From Siderastrea radians (lineage: Eukaryota > Cnidaria > Anthozoa > Scleractinia > Rhizangiidae): a DNA stretch of 64,000 nt. A model generated the notes under the pieces. It was not told the DNA's origin, did no database searches, and saw only the letters and a list, made by a program, of their open reading frames with translations. The stretch lies in contig OZ024895.1 of the NCBI GenBank assembly GCA_964017195.1, positions 6,444,001 to 6,508,000 of the forward strand. Direction: 5' to 3'. This document shows positions 43,650-56,350 of the stretch, piece after piece; the stretch's first letter is position 1; each line of letters starts with the position of its first letter. The translations under genes and the position numbers were made by a program.

Positions 43650-44575
43650 ACAAACATTTGAAGAAATGGAACAGAAAAGAAAGGAATGGATTATACAATG
43701 TGAATGAGTTAATAGAAGAATGCTTAAGTGGATGAGCCGATGAACGAACGAATAAATGAAGAATGAATGAACAAGTGGAAGAAGGAGTGACTGGACACAG
43801 GAATGAAACAGCAAGAGAAGAAATAGAAGATACAAAAGTGAATGGGTTTATGAAAGAATAAAATCAGTGGATGGATGTATGGATGAGTGAACAAAGGAAT
43901 AAAGGAACAAACAAACAAATTAGTGAATGAACAAACAAACGAATTAGTAAATGAATCAAGGAATTAAACTTAAAATTAGATATGGGGATTTTTAAAGAAA
44001 GAGCTGTTTAGCGTCATGACATGGTTGTAGTGTCCCAATAGAACACTTCCATTCCTGGTTGGAACGGTTGATATTAAACTATTCAACAATATGTTCAGCT
44101 GTTTCAACCGAGTTCAGTGGCGGTTGAAAAAGTTGCACAACCAAAAATGCTTTTTTTCACCAATAGAAGATGAGTGATTAAATCCAACCAATCAAACAAA
44201 CACAACCTTCTGTTAGTTTGAAGTTTCCTTGTAGAATGTACTATTTCCACCATTTCTACTAATTTTTTACGTTTTGCAAATCATTTGTGATATTTTGTTT
44301 TAGTTTAGTTATCTTAGTTTTACCTAATACACCAGTATGCCTGCAATGTGACTGGTGATTTTGAGTGGGACATTTACTTTTATCCACAGTTGTTGACTTT
44401 ACAGATAGATACAACACCAAATTCATCCTAATTTGTGTACACGTAAAACTTTTGACTTTCTTAACAATGTCTTGTAATATAACTATAATTATAAATTAAA
44501 CAAAGTATCACTTGGCTTGTATTTTAATATTGGCAGCTACAAAGATCAAGCAAGAACATCGGGTTGATCAAATTT
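43650..44575. other. 3' region of the desulfhydrase gene
   Basis: Purine-rich stretch 43720-43960 with degenerate GAATGAAT/GAACAAAC repeats, then AT-rich sequence. Presumably contains the 3' UTR; no separate gene. Confidence 0.4.
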
Positions 44576-44925
44576 GTATCTCAAATCTTGGTACAAACTG
44601 AGAATTTTTGTAATATGAGATACCTGAAATGCATTTTGGGCTGAATTTGTGGGAAAGGTGTTGGGGGAGGGGGATTTCTAACCATTTTCCTTTCCAGGTG
44701 TGTTGTTCAAACTGTGTAATATGGATGTGCAATCGCATCGGTTGTCCATACAGGAATTTTTTTTTTCTGGTTCCTTTCCTTTTTTTGCTCCGGGGGAATT
44801 TTGTGGTTTTGTTTTTGTACCCCCTCACCCGCCCCCACATTTCTAATGGTGCGTCCCTAAGAAGCATGAAGGGCGAACAATAAAGATTCCCAGGGGCAAA
44901 TGTGATTCGCCCAACGTTTAGAGGC
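44576..44925. repeat. Dispersed repeat, copy 2
   Basis: Homologous to 11752-12036 (CTCAAATCTTGGTACAAACT, CTGGTTCCTTTCCTTTTTT, TTTCTAATGGTGCGTCCCTA). It continues through GATTCGCCCAACGTTTAGAG, an unoccupied version of the MITE site at 12037. Confidence 0.65.
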
Positions 44926-45995
44926 GTGTTTTTATAGAATGAAAGCAGTGGTGGTTGGACACGGTCCGAAAGGCATGGTGGATCATTATATTAGCCAATC
45001 ACGAGCAGTCTCTTAACGAGGACGAGAAATCAACATGGCGGCCTTTGACGGGAATGTGAGCTTCACTTCTTGTCATTTTAACGTGCTATCTGTCCCCGTG
45101 CTATCTGTCCACGTGCTATCTGTCCCCAGTGCAACTAACATTCAACAAGAATAATTAGGATTGGTGTGTATCTAGATGTCTTGAAATTTTTGGATCTGGT
45201 CATCTTTTGTAAGTTAAGTTTGAGCACAATTTCGTTGTAGGTGGATTGAGCAACGTGTGCTTTCATGATGTTTGAGTAGGTCTTTCATTTTGAGAACTTT
45301 TAGGCTACCCCAAAAATCTAAAACCGTTTATTTTACACCAAGATCAAGATAGATAAATTTTCTTTTATAAAATCATATAGCGCCCAATAGCGCCCCTCTA
45401 GTTTGAGAATTATGCGTTGTTTAAGTTGTCGAATTTTCTCTCCAATATTACTCTCACACTGCGAGATGTGAAAATTACCTGCGAAATATTAACGCGAGTG
45501 ATCGTCTTATTTTAATTATGACAAGTATCAAAAGTATGGTGTGGCATCCCAATTGAGTGTTTTCCCTTCTTTGTTTTGTTGTCTTTAGGTTAAGAGGCAA
45601 AATGGTTTCTTCAGTCTGCTCGGTTGCCCTGTATGCAACAAACTTTCAAGAGTCACATTTTGTTTGCTGAAATGACCAAAGTTATTTGGGTTTTAGGGTC
45701 TTAATATATAGTCACATCATCTGTTGTGGATTGGTTTTCCTTGAGAAACAGAAGCTTTTGGACACCCTGGAAGTTAAAGGACTGTTAATACTATAAAATG
45801 AACATTTGTAAGGTTTTTCATGACACGTACTCGACGCTTATCCATCGGGCAAAACTTACGATTTCACACAACTGTAGCAATTACAAGACCTCAGAAAGCC
45901 AGGCATCTGTGTTTTCACTTTCGATGATTGGAAATAAGTCCTTCATGGCCCAAGAGGCTATTCATGGTAAGATGTTTGCGCATATAAGTTACTAA
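44926..45995. other. Unassigned spacer
   Basis: Contains three tandem copies of CGTGCTATCTGTCC at 45081-45127. No coding region was recognised. Confidence 0.35.
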
Positions 45996-48309
45996 GGGGC
46001 TGACCATTTAACTCTTGAGGGGGGGGGGGGTGGATGATTTCGAAAAAAAATTTCCTGCAAGCCCTTGTCGGAAGAAAAAAATTGCATGCAGCACAAATGA
46101 AATAGAAAAAAATTCTTGCACTGCTGCAAGCAAGAAAAAAAAATGTTGCAAAGCTATTTCATCATTCCAGGGGGACTTTACAAAATCCCAGCAAAACTGC
46201 AACCATTCTTCCCTTGCTCCCTTTAAACTCTGGAGTTGGTTATGCTTCAGAATGTGCAATGCATTCTTAGCTTTATAGGGTCCGACAATCTGTGAGCCAG
46301 CGAGCCACTTCAGTTAGCCTAAATCACACTCTGGTTTAGCCAAAACAACATTCCGGTTAGCCTACAGTTATTAGCTTTAATAGGTAGCTTGCGACTAGCC
46401 CTATATAATGGGATATAAAGGGATTTCTGGCTTGCACGGTTCACAAGGCTCGCGAGTCATAGGAGTCGTGCAAGCCATTCTGGTTAGCCTAAATTACACA
46501 TTGGCTAGCCTAGTTAGCACTGCAGTTAGCCTACAGTTCCTTTATAGGTAGCTTGCGGTTAGCCTTTTTATTGGGATTAGGGATTTCTGGCTCGCTGGCT
46601 CGTACTGTATCCAAACTCGTTAGCTTTATAATATCACAAGCAGTAATGGAGGTAAATTTTTCTATTTGAAGAATCAAGTTTTATTAGACAAAGAAAAATA
46701 ATTTGTTCATTTTTAATCTTTTTAACTGAAGCATTTTCATGTAACATAACATTTATAACATATAACATTTTTGCCATTTTTGATTTTTGCGATGTTTTAG
46801 TAATGCACCTATCAATGTCTAGCCCCAATGGGGGGAGTGCAGGCATACCCAAGGGCTATAATGATTGACATTTTCAAATATTTTGGGTCACTAAAATTTT
46901 TAAATTCCCCACCCTCTGCCATTTGAAACCTTGGTTAAATCCTTAATTCTTGTTATGAAACTATTCTATGATTCTTGTTGTCAACCGTAAATAACATGTA
47001 TTTATATTTTTCTATGTTTAAATATTTGTAAATAAGATATATCTCTATTATGACATATTCAGTATAAAAAGAAACAGATCCAAACCTTTCTTGTTGTCAA
47101 CCGTAAATAAATAACAGTAACATGTATCTATATTTTTCTATGTTTTTATATTTTTAAATAAGATATATCTTTATTATAATATATATTCAGTATAAAAAGA
47201 AACAGATCCAAACCTTTCTTGTTGTCAACTATAAATAAATAAATAAGTAAACAGTAACATGTATCACAGTGGGTATAAATACACAACGCATAACCTATGC
47301 CAAACAGAATGTTTTGTCATTCTCGCAAAGTCCATGAGCTTGTATAAAGAGCAACTCACAAAGCCAATCCTGGCAACTGATGAGACCCATGTGGAGGGTC
47401 GAAACCATGGTCTTGCCTGTGCGTATTGGCATACACAACCTAAGAACAGGAGGAAAGATATAAAACTCCTAGACACGAAACTCTCAGTTTCAAGAGGAGC
47501 TTACTCACATATGTTTGACTGAAGCAGAGTTCAGCCATCTATTACCATGATTACAGGTTACATAGCTAGAAAGAAACTACAACTTCAGTTTCATGAAGAA
47601 AAGGGTCTACAGATCACACTCCGTGATGCAAAACACAACATCCTGCGAGAGAATTATACAAATAAGCTGGGCCCAGCGTTACAAACATCAGCAGGAAATT
47701 AACTCATCACGTTACAGATAATATTTCAGATCCTTTATTGTCACAACTACAAACATGAGAGGCTGAAAAACAGTATCAAGTTCCTAAACGGGCCAGACTC
47801 AACGTACCTAGTATGCCGAAAGCGGCATAGAAACCACATTTAGTCGCCTAACAAACGATCCGAGGTCAAATTTAACTGAGAATAACAAACAGTGCGCGCA
47901 AGCCGCAAGAATCCAACGGTTATCAGAAAAAGATCGATATGACCTCGAGATAAAGTCTAAAAATGCGACGTTTAAGTTGAAATGGCTCAATTCAGTAACC
48001 ATTTAAAAATTCTCCTTACTAAACCCACTACAAACATACAAGAAGCAAAATTGGTCGAAAGACCGAGACATGTAGGGCGAAGCGTACGAAACTGAACGTG
48101 AACTAGGAGTCGTGCAGGCCTCCCAACCCCATTTTATAACTGTGAAAAAAAATCCTGCAGAGAAATGAAGAGGAAAAAAAATATCCTGCAGAGCATTTAG
48201 AAGGAAAAAAAATATCCTGCCCACCAGGTTGCTAGAAAAAAAAAGCTTGCTGACCAGAAATCATCCACCCCCCCCCCCCCCACCCCTCAAGAGTTAAATG
48301 GTCGGCCCC
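45996..48309. mobile_element. 2.3-kb Harbinger-like non-autonomous transposon
   Basis: Inverted ends GGGGCTGACCATTTAACTCT and (inverted) GGGGCCGACCATTTAACTCT, both running into GAGGGG and long G or C tracts. TAA duplicated at 45993-45995 and 48310-48312, the usual PIF/Harbinger target. Inside are a two-copy tandem repeat with GGTTAGCCTACAGTT (46290-46595) and a 125-bp tandem repeat (about 46975-47265). No transposase was recognised; the frame at 47259-47522 is unassigned. Confidence 0.7.
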
Positions 48310-48671
48310 TAAGGAGGCTTATTCCTGATAAACCCGGGATTGAAGTCTCCACGTGTACGCGTTCAATCGATCAACGCATGAAACCAGCCGTTAAAATGTT
48401 ACATCAAATATTCAGATGTAAACAAAGGATAATTAGACCACAAGAATCGAAGAAACATCCATCTTTGTTATTTCCAGCTCTTGTAGTTGATTTTGTTTTT
48501 TGCTCTTCGAGGTCCGCACAGTACGAAGGTTCATTGCAACTGAGCTCGAATCGATCGATAGCCCCATCATGCTTTGCGAGCCGTGTCTGACTGGAATGAA
48601 AGGTTACATTTTCCATATCACGTGAATGACTGATTCTGATCCCGTGATCGGCCATACGCCCCTTACATTTC

Positions 48672-48791
48672 GGGGAATGCGGCTTGGCGTGGCGGTCTTG
48701 ACCCAAGATCTCCAAGATCTCCTAAATCGAGTTTCAATAAACATTCATTTCCTCCTGTTACGTGGTGATCGAGGAACATTCATTTCTGCAG
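48672..48791 (+). other. Leader-like non-coding exon L3-a
   Basis: Homologous to L2-a (ATAAACATTCATTTCCTCCT, GTGGTGATC), donor GTAATG. The acceptor AG seen in L2-a is absent (TTTCGG), so this copy may be a first exon or inactive. Confidence 0.4.
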
Positions 48792-48935
48792 GTAATGTAA
48801 ATTTTAAAATTCACTTCGCTTGATCGCGTGACTCCATGTCTTGTCTAGACTGATTTAATTAATGACTGGTTCTTTAAAACACGAACAGTGTTATTCAGCG
48901 TAAGCTTGATGTTCATTGCTAATTGCTCGTTTCAG

Positions 48936-49056
48936 GAATAGATATAAACCTCTTCAAGATCGTAGCTGTACTTCCTTGGCGGCTGCGAGTAGATTTGGAA
49001 CCGCTGAATGGATTAATTTAAATAGAAAGGAGCAGTTTTATAAACAGCCTGTTTAG
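48936..49056 (+). other. Leader-like non-coding exon L3-b
   Basis: Acceptor CTCGTTTCAG, donor GTAAGA. Contains GAACCGCTGAATGGAT and GCAGTTTTATAAACAGCCTG, shared with L2-b. Confidence 0.5.
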
Positions 49057-49524
49057 GTAAGAAAGATGAGTGTAACGAAATGCCACCGAAGTGTATTTTT
49101 GTAATGGTATGTCATTATCTTTCACGTTTAATCGGCGTTTACCTGTTTCCTAAATAATCTTGTCAGTATGTCAGTAAGTTTGATTTGCTTGCATCCAAAG
49201 TTGATTCTTTTGATCGACAACTCACCAGCAAAAACTTTGCATTCAGTTTCCCACCGGATAAGCGATTCTGTTCTGAATAATATTGGCTTCAGCTTCAACG
49301 AAAATTGCATCAGATAAGCCCAGTCGAGTTGACAGCTTTTCTCTTTCAGAGAGCGTCTGAAAACATTAGCGGACCCGAAAGGTACCCAAGAGGTTTCATA
49401 AATCACTGTGACGTTCTGCTCATGTAGTACTGAAAACTGGGAACTCAGTTAGGTAGCAAAAGCTTGATTAGACACTTTGCGTTCCGCTAAGAACATACGA
49501 ATGTTCGTTTTATGTTTGTTTCAG

Positions 49525-49615
49525 GCATGCAATAACTCTTCAGGATCAGAGTCTTTGTTCCTTCGTGGTGACTGCGAATCGACTTGCGGGCGTTTTGACA
49601 TCATTTTAACCAAAG
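49525..49615 (+). other. Leader-like non-coding exon L3-c
   Basis: Acceptor TTGTTTCAG, donor GTAGGC. Shares the CTTCGTGGTGACTGCGAATCGA core with the other units. Confidence 0.5.
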
Positions 49616-50208
49616 GTAGGCACTTGGGAATGAAATTATGTAGCGTACGCAGTATTTTGACTGAGTGTTTTGATTGACGATGCCAGTAATCGAGGCAAGC
49701 CGGCGTTTCATAAGATATATGATTTTATTGCAACTGAATATAAAACCTCTAGTGACTCCGAGTTATATTTGCCAGCTATTTCTGAAAGCTACCTCTGAAA
49801 GGGTGTGTTTTATTTTTAAACTTTGCTTGAAACTATACTATCGGTTCGATTTATGCCCCCTAAATCTCATATCTGAAGTTGCTACCTAGTGTAGCATCTT
49901 CAGTGGCAGTTCTTGAAAAGATGGATTTTGTTTAAAACACTTAATGAGAAACATTCTGATTCATTTGATACTCAGAACTTCCCTGTGCGAAATTTAAACA
50001 TACGGGAGGACTGAATGTACGAAAATATGAAAGGCGGACAGTAAAGCTTGTCAGGGACGAATGCAGAATGCAATCACTTTAGGGTATCGCAAGTGTTGTG
50101 CCCCCCCCGACCTATGTTTTGCACTGTGCATTTATATGCGGTGTTTCTTTAATTTCCGAATGACTGCTTCTGATCTCGTGATCTTTCCCTACGCCCCTTT
50201 TAATTCAG

Positions 50209-50254
50209 GGTGCGGTTTAGCGCAGGGATTGCCGTCTTAGACTACATATGAGAA
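50209..50254 (+). other. Leader-like non-coding exon L3-d
   Basis: Acceptor TTAATTCAG, donor GTGAGT. Preceded by GACTGCTTCTGATCTCGTGA, as at L2-a and L3-a. Confidence 0.4.
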
Positions 50255-50441
50255 GTGAGTTACTCGCTTTTCAAGGTGAAGAAAAATTTATATTCTCACC
50301 GAGGACTACAAATCATGTAAACTAGCTAGTGTGACTCCACGGCTTGCCTAGACTGATCTTATTAATGACTGGTTATGTCATAAAACGACAGTTTAATCTC
50401 TATGTCCTTGATGCATGTTCACTGATAATTGTTTGTTTCAG

Positions 50442-50570
50442 GAATGCATCGCTGCTCCAAGACCATCACAGTTGTACTTTTTTGGTGACTGAGAATAGAT
50501 CTGTACCCGCTGGATGGAGTAATTTTAGACAGAAAGGGAAAGTTCACACAAATTCCTGCGAAAAGACGAG
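50442..50570 (+). other. Leader-like non-coding exon L3-e
   Basis: Acceptor TTTGTTTCAG, donor GTAAGC. Contains GGTGACTGAGAATAGATC and CCGCTGGATGGAGTAATTTT. Confidence 0.5.
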
Positions 50571-51058
50571 GTAAGCAAGCCGAGAAGTGTGCAGTGAAAT
50601 TATGCCAGCGAAGCATATTAATGTAATGGTACGTTCTTACTTTTAAGATCCACATAAAGCGATGAAATTAAGCTGTTCCCAGTAAATAATTTTTTTGTCA
50701 GTACTCGTTAGTGAGTTTGCTTGAAGTTGATGAGTTCTTCTGATCGACAGCGCTCGAAAGAAATCCAATTTGCATTCAGATGCCCGGTCGGATAAGCGAT
50801 TCTAAACTGTTCTAGGAAAACTGCATCTGTTCAGTTGAGTCGACGGACGTCTCTTTCCGAGAGCCTCTTAGAAGATCAGCGGACCCGAAAGGGACCCAAG
50901 AGGCTTTATAAATGTCTTTTTGTGAAAACATTTTTGCGAGAAACCATCAATTCCTCAGTACACATAGCAAAAGCTACACACGACACTTCGCGTGACGGGA
51001 CTGATATGCTAATGTTCGTTTCATGTTTGTTTCAATAGCAAATGCGTTAACTTTTCAG

Positions 51059-51146
51059 GGCAGCAGTCTTTGCACCTTCCTGACGACTGTGGATCGATTT
51101 GCAACCTGTTGAGCAACTTAAACGAAACACTTCACATTGGACAAAG
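51059..51146 (+). other. Leader-like non-coding exon L3-f
   Basis: Acceptor AACTTTTCAG, donor GTAGGC; closest match of L2-c (TGTGGATCGATTTGCAACCT). Confidence 0.55.
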
Positions 51147-51273
51147 GTAGGCAACTAGGATCACTTTAATGAAATCAGTGAAACAATTCAAAAGTACATT
51201 TTGATGTGAAAATTTAAGTGACAGGACTATCGACTACAGCAAGGGATGCTTATAATTACGTTAATTTTTTCAG

Positions 51274-51382
51274 GTATACATCGCCTCTGCAACTTTCTTA
51301 AGAAATGTGAATCGATTTGGAATCGCTATTAAAGTGCTGTAATTGTAGAAAGAAACAGCAAAAGGCTCAACACGAAGAGAAG
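51274..51382 (+). other. Leader-like non-coding exon L3-g
   Basis: Acceptor AATTTTTTCAG, donor GTGAGG. Contains GTGAATCGATTTGGAATCGC. Confidence 0.45.
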
Positions 51383-52230
51383 GTGAGGACATTGTTTTGG
51401 GATTTTAATACCTGCCTGTTGCCGAAATGATTTCCGTAATTTTCTTGGCAATAAATTTCATTAGTTTAAAGGTAAATTAACTTTTAGTGTTCATGAACTG
51501 CAGTAGTTCTTGATCTGCACGCGAGTATAAAAACCTTTGCGTTCAGTTGTATTCTTGATAAACGATCGATTCTGCACAAGCAGGCTTCTGATTTGCGAGA
51601 TATTGCATCTAATTCCGATCTGTTCAGTGTGGATAATATGAGTAGTATATTAATTGGGGGTACCAGCGCATTTTTTCATTTTGTTTTCTTCAAATTATGG
51701 AAATCTATATATTTTTCATTTAATAATTTTATACTAATTGGAGGTACCAGCGCAGTTTTTCCTTTTATTTTCTTCAAATTATGGTAATCTATATATTTTT
51801 CAAATTATGATCTCATTGCGTGACATTCTCAGAAAAAAACAGGAAGTTTATGATGTAATGGGACTTTACCGAGGAAATGAGTCATCAGATTGCTATTGTC
51901 GACCGATACTCATAAATTAAAATTATCAATCATGCCTTTGTGTGATAACAATAGGGTGACAGGCCTACACAACTCCTATCACAGGGTCCAGAGGAGTTAA
52001 ATTTGTACGCAAGAATTATCCTTCGTACATCTTACCATATAAAATACATAACCAAGTCATTTGATCAATAAATTTGCCCAATGCAACCTTTGTGAATCCC
52101 ATTTTGAACGGGTTTCTTCTCTTTCCATACGCTGTATTTCTCGATCTCGATCTCGCTTAGTACGCCATATCTTCCGCCATATTGAAAATTGCTATTAACC
52201 GCAGACCATTCTTCCGCGGTCACCTAACAC

Positions 52231-52294
52231 GTTGCCCGAAGGGCAACGGCTTTTCTTCGGAAAGCGAAGCTTTCCGAACGAGGCACGAAGTGCC
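52231..52294. other. Three consecutive hairpins, each with a GAA loop
   Basis: GTTGCCC-GAA-GGGCAAC (52231-52247), TTCGGAAAGC-GAA-GCTTTCCGAA (52256-52278) and GGCAC-GAA-GTGCC (52282-52294). Perfect stems of 7, 10 and 5 bp. A 17-bp inverted pair (CACAGGGTCCAGAGGAG) brackets the surrounding block at about 51980 and 52451. Confidence 0.8.
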
Positions 52295-52493
52295 GAGTAA
52301 AAATAAGGACGTATTATTTAGTGTAAGTCGATCAGAGCCCGCAGTAATTTGACCTGCGGTAAAAATATAGGTAACGCGAGTAACGCAAGTTCGCAGCATA
52401 TTATGTCGGTTGTCTTTCGCAAAGAAAACTAAACGTTCTGCTCGAACTTCGCTCCTCTGGACCCTGTGCTCCTATCCACGTGTAATAACCAGT

Positions 52494-54467
52494 TCACAGT
52501 TTGGCTCGAACGAGTATGTCTTTTAGGGATCTGCCCCTTTTGTATGCGACCATAGGGGGATCTTTAAATATCTTGTTAAGCAAAGGTTGTTGCTGAATTA
52601 AATGCCATTTTTGCATAAGTATTTGCTTTAATGGACGATATTGTATGACGAAAGGCAAGATTCGCAAGTTCTGTTTACGCCTTTGTTGAAGGGCAAGTTT
52701 TCTGTCCTCAAATCTATTCTCAGCGAGGGTTGTTGAAATCAAAGTTTCGGGAAACCCTCTTTCTTTGAGATGTGTTTTAAAGTTTGAAACTGCAGTTTTG
52801 AACGTAGTTTCTGAGGAGTTTGTCCGGAGAAGCCAAAGTGCTTGGCCTTTAATGAAGCCCTTTTTGACCCCTGGTGGGTGGCAACTCGAGAAATGTGTGT
52901 ACTGAAATGTTTCCGTTGGTTTGAAATGCGTTTTTATGTCTAGTATAGACTCGTTAGCGAATCTTTCGCCTTTGTAAATGCTTGTGTCGAGGAACGTAGT
53001 ATCTGTGTCAGATATTTCAGCCGTAAACTTGATGGTGGGATGGTGGCTATTTGCTTGTTCAATGAATTGCGTGACTTGGTCTTTGTTTATATTCCAGATC
53101 GAGAATATATCATCAATAAACCTTTTCCAGACGAGTGGTTTAAGAACGCTACGGCGTAGGATTTGTGATTCTACCGTCCCCATAAAAATATTGGCAAAAG
53201 CGACTGCCATCTTAGTACCCATGGCTGTTCCATGTGTTTGGAGGTAGTTTTTCCATTAAACTCGAACGAGTTTTCTTGAAGGATGAGTTTCAGCGCTCTT
53301 TTGATATATTCTGTGGGGATGGGGATTTCTTCTTTATAGAAAGCGTCATATGCTTTGCATACTGTTTCTATCCCCTCCTCTTGAGGTATATTTGTGTATA
53401 TCCTCGTAACGTCCATTGAAACAAGGATAGCGTTTTTGGCACTCTCGTTCTTTCAATGAAATTGATAAAGTCGGTCGTGTCCTTTAGATATGATACGTAT
53501 CCTTTAGTGCTATGGGTTGCAGCAGTTTGTCAGTCTTGATGACAGTCTCTCTGTCGGACCATCGCAACCAGATATTATAGGTCTTCCAACCGGAGTCTGC
53601 GGAGTTGGTTTGTGTATTTTTGTAAGCGTGTAGAACACTGGTATGCGAGGCGGGTTTGGCGTTTCACAAAGCCATCGATTAGTCATGTCATCAATATGTT
53701 TGTGTTGGTGGAGTTCGCTAACTAGTTGTTAAACTCTGAGAGACGTCTCTAAAGCCATAGGACTTTCAAGGGGCCTGTAATGTTCGACGTTGTTTAATTG
53801 AATTTGTCCCTCTTGGACTTTGTCTTCAGTGTTCAGGACGACAGTGCGTGTCCCTTTGTCCGCTTTTTTAAGATTTATGTTGCGGTTTTCTCTAAGTGTT
53901 TTAAGGGCCCTTCGTTCTGCGTTAGATATATTGTCCTTTGGCTTTTTAAGTTGGATCTCTGCAAGTAGAACTTTAACCTCTTCAAGGTAACTTTCTAAAG
54001 CTACTGATGGTTGAACTGGCGGAATCCAGTTTGATTTGACGTGGAAGGGGTGCGGTTCGTTATCTTCCCCATGAAAAATATATTGTAGGCGCATTCTTCT
54101 AGCAAATAACTCATGAGTCAAAGTCCTTTAGGAGCTGGCGCCTTATATGTATTTGTTCTTCTTTTGGTGTGGGGATGAACTTCAGGCCCTTTGCCAATAA
54201 ATTAGTTTGGTCATTTGTAAGTTCCACATTCGAGAGGTTTTTGATGTGTCTTTTGTTAGCCTCTGTTTGTTCGTGTAATCGATCGGCTCGATTATTTTTT
54301 CTGCGTTCTTTGCGCTTTTTGTTAAGTACGCGTGTTGATTTTGTGTTTTCACCTCCACCCTTTATTTTATGGGAGTCAAAGAGTAGACAAATATAATCTC
54401 TCTTCTTTTTATTTGCTTCTAACAATGAGTCAAGTTCGGCTTTCAGTTCTTCGATTTTCTTCTCCAC
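52494..54467 (-). pseudogene. Penelope-like retroelement reverse transcriptase, frame-broken
   Basis: Four minus-strand segments in order: 54467-54111 (coiled-coil, K-rich), 54121-53729 (LKKADKGTRTVVLN), an unopened stretch with FYTLTKIHKP, GRPIISGCDGP and YLKDTTDF-like motifs, 53416-53171 (DVTRIYTNIPQEEGIETVCK), and 53222-52494 (GTKMAVAFANIFMG, catalytic FIDDIF at about 53120-53103, ending GRSLKDILVRAKL). These are ordered motifs of Penelope-like RT. At least two frameshifts separate them. The C-terminal GIY-YIG endonuclease is absent: the frame stops right after RAKL. Confidence 0.8.
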
Positions 54468-54469
54468 CT

Positions 54470-56194
54470 GTTGTACATTTCTGGGTTGTACATCTTGACA
54501 GCTTGTTAACTTCTGTACATGTAAGATTTTATTTTATGATACCATAGCACTGAAATATTTTCTCAGCAGGAAACAAATCCATTCCATTCTTGAGCTGGCA
54601 ATTATTCTTTCTAACATCCCATAAACAACAATTTAGTCCCCATATTAAGTCTACCTTTTGAGACTGTTTTCTAATTATATTTATTTGGTTAGTGTATCCA
54701 TGATCTGGTCTAAGAATATAACAATTTAATATAAGAATTGCAGTTGCATGATCCAATGTAGCAATTAACATTAACATCCTTCCACAACAAGACATTAGCA
54801 AGTTTGATGTCACTCAGTCAGAGAATTCACCTCCTAACTTACAAAGAAACCACTTCTGAATTGCAAACGAAGGGTCCAGAGGTTTAACTTGGCATAAGCA
54901 CTTTACAAGATTCTCTTTATTTGTTAGCGATCATTTTGCTGTATACTACTGTTTACATAAATGTTTTGGTTCCCTTGCTTAATTTCATCTGTGACATTAA
55001 CAGGTTTTTTCCCGTGGATAACCCAAAGAAAAAAACAAATAACGCTTAATGTTTGATTTTGTGTATTTTCAAAAAACAGGCAAATGTAAGAGTCTAATTC
55101 AAAATAATAAAAGAGTCAACTCTCACAATAACAGACATCATTTGGGCCATCTGTCACCCTTCCTTTACCAGGACCTCAGCTCCTATCTGTGGATAATAAG
55201 CAACAGAATGATATAATAATTATTATATCAACCAACAATTGTTGGTTGCTGATTTTAAATACTTACGAAAAAAAACTTTGTATCAAATAAACAAATACAC
55301 AATCTTGTTTCAGTTTGTTTTCATAGATAACCTTACCTTCCTTTAACAAATAAAGGTTCATCATCTCTTGCTGGGGTGCTTTTTAACTGACCAGAAAACC
55401 CGTGGGCTCATGTTCTGTTGAAAGCCAAAAGTTTACATAAATATTAAAGTTGGTGATTTTTGTGATGTAAAGGGGAAGCTTGCGCCCTCTACAAGACCAA
55501 AGAAACAATCATCAAAAGCAACAAAAACGGGCAGACTTATAGCAAAGGTTATTTTAGCATTCATTAATAATCAACCTCATTCATCTTCAGTGTACGTGAC
55601 GTGCGTGGGACTACAAATCGACGGGGATCACATTTCACAGGTCGCAACACTGTTCTACCGCGAAAAACCAGCTTTAAACAATCTAGGTAAGCCGGTATTC
55701 CCAATAAAGCTTTTTCAAAACAAAACAAAATTTTGTTACAGTAGCAAAAAAGCTACACCGGTCCTCTCAAATCTGATACCATAAAGTGAAATATTACCTG
55801 GCACGCGCGGGGCAACTTCAAGCACCACAGAAGCATCCATCAATCTTAGGCAGTCCAGGAGTGAAATCGCCGCGTTTTATCCATAAGAATTTAAAAGTTG
55901 AGATGTTTCTTGAAAAGTACATGTTAAGCTCGACATACTACGACTGAACTGTAAAAGACGTCGCTGTAAAAATAAAGATAAAGCGGCTTTGTAGCTTAGG
56001 ACAGATCGAATTCAACGGCTCAACCGACACCGACGTGTGAGGGATCGCATAAAGCACAGTACACAAAACAATGTACGCTCATTGGTCCAAAATTGAGTCA
56101 CGTAAAAGAAGTAGGAGTGGCGCGAAGTGACACAATCCAAACTTAGGCGGACGTTTTGGAACCCTTTACGTGTTTCGGAATCATTGCGAATCAA
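54470..56194. other. Unassigned interior of the 5.1-kb element
   Basis: No domain was recognised. Short frames such as 54813-54529 (minus) and 55590-55784 (plus) have no clear homology. A palindrome with AACCAACAATTGTTGGTTG lies near 55232-55250. Confidence 0.35.
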
Positions 56195-56350
56195 AACCAT
56201 TCCGAAAAATTTCGGAACCATTTCGAATCTCAGAACTATTCTGAAATTTCACAACCATTCCGGGAGATTCGGAACCATTTCGAATCTCAGAACTGTTCGG
56301 AAATTTCACAACCATTACGAAATTCGGAACCATTACGAACGTCGGAATTT
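56195..56350. repeat. Tandem repeat inside the element
   Basis: About 2.5 copies of a 60-bp unit with TTCGGAACCATTTCGAATCT and GAAATTTCACAACCATT. Its overlapping open frames on both strands are repeat artefacts. Confidence 0.75.

Noticed and set aside
43587..43918. Two hydrophobic, His/Ser/Leu-rich minus-strand frames
   Set aside because: They are the complement of degenerate GAATGAAT/GAACAAAC repeats in the 3' region of the desulfhydrase gene.
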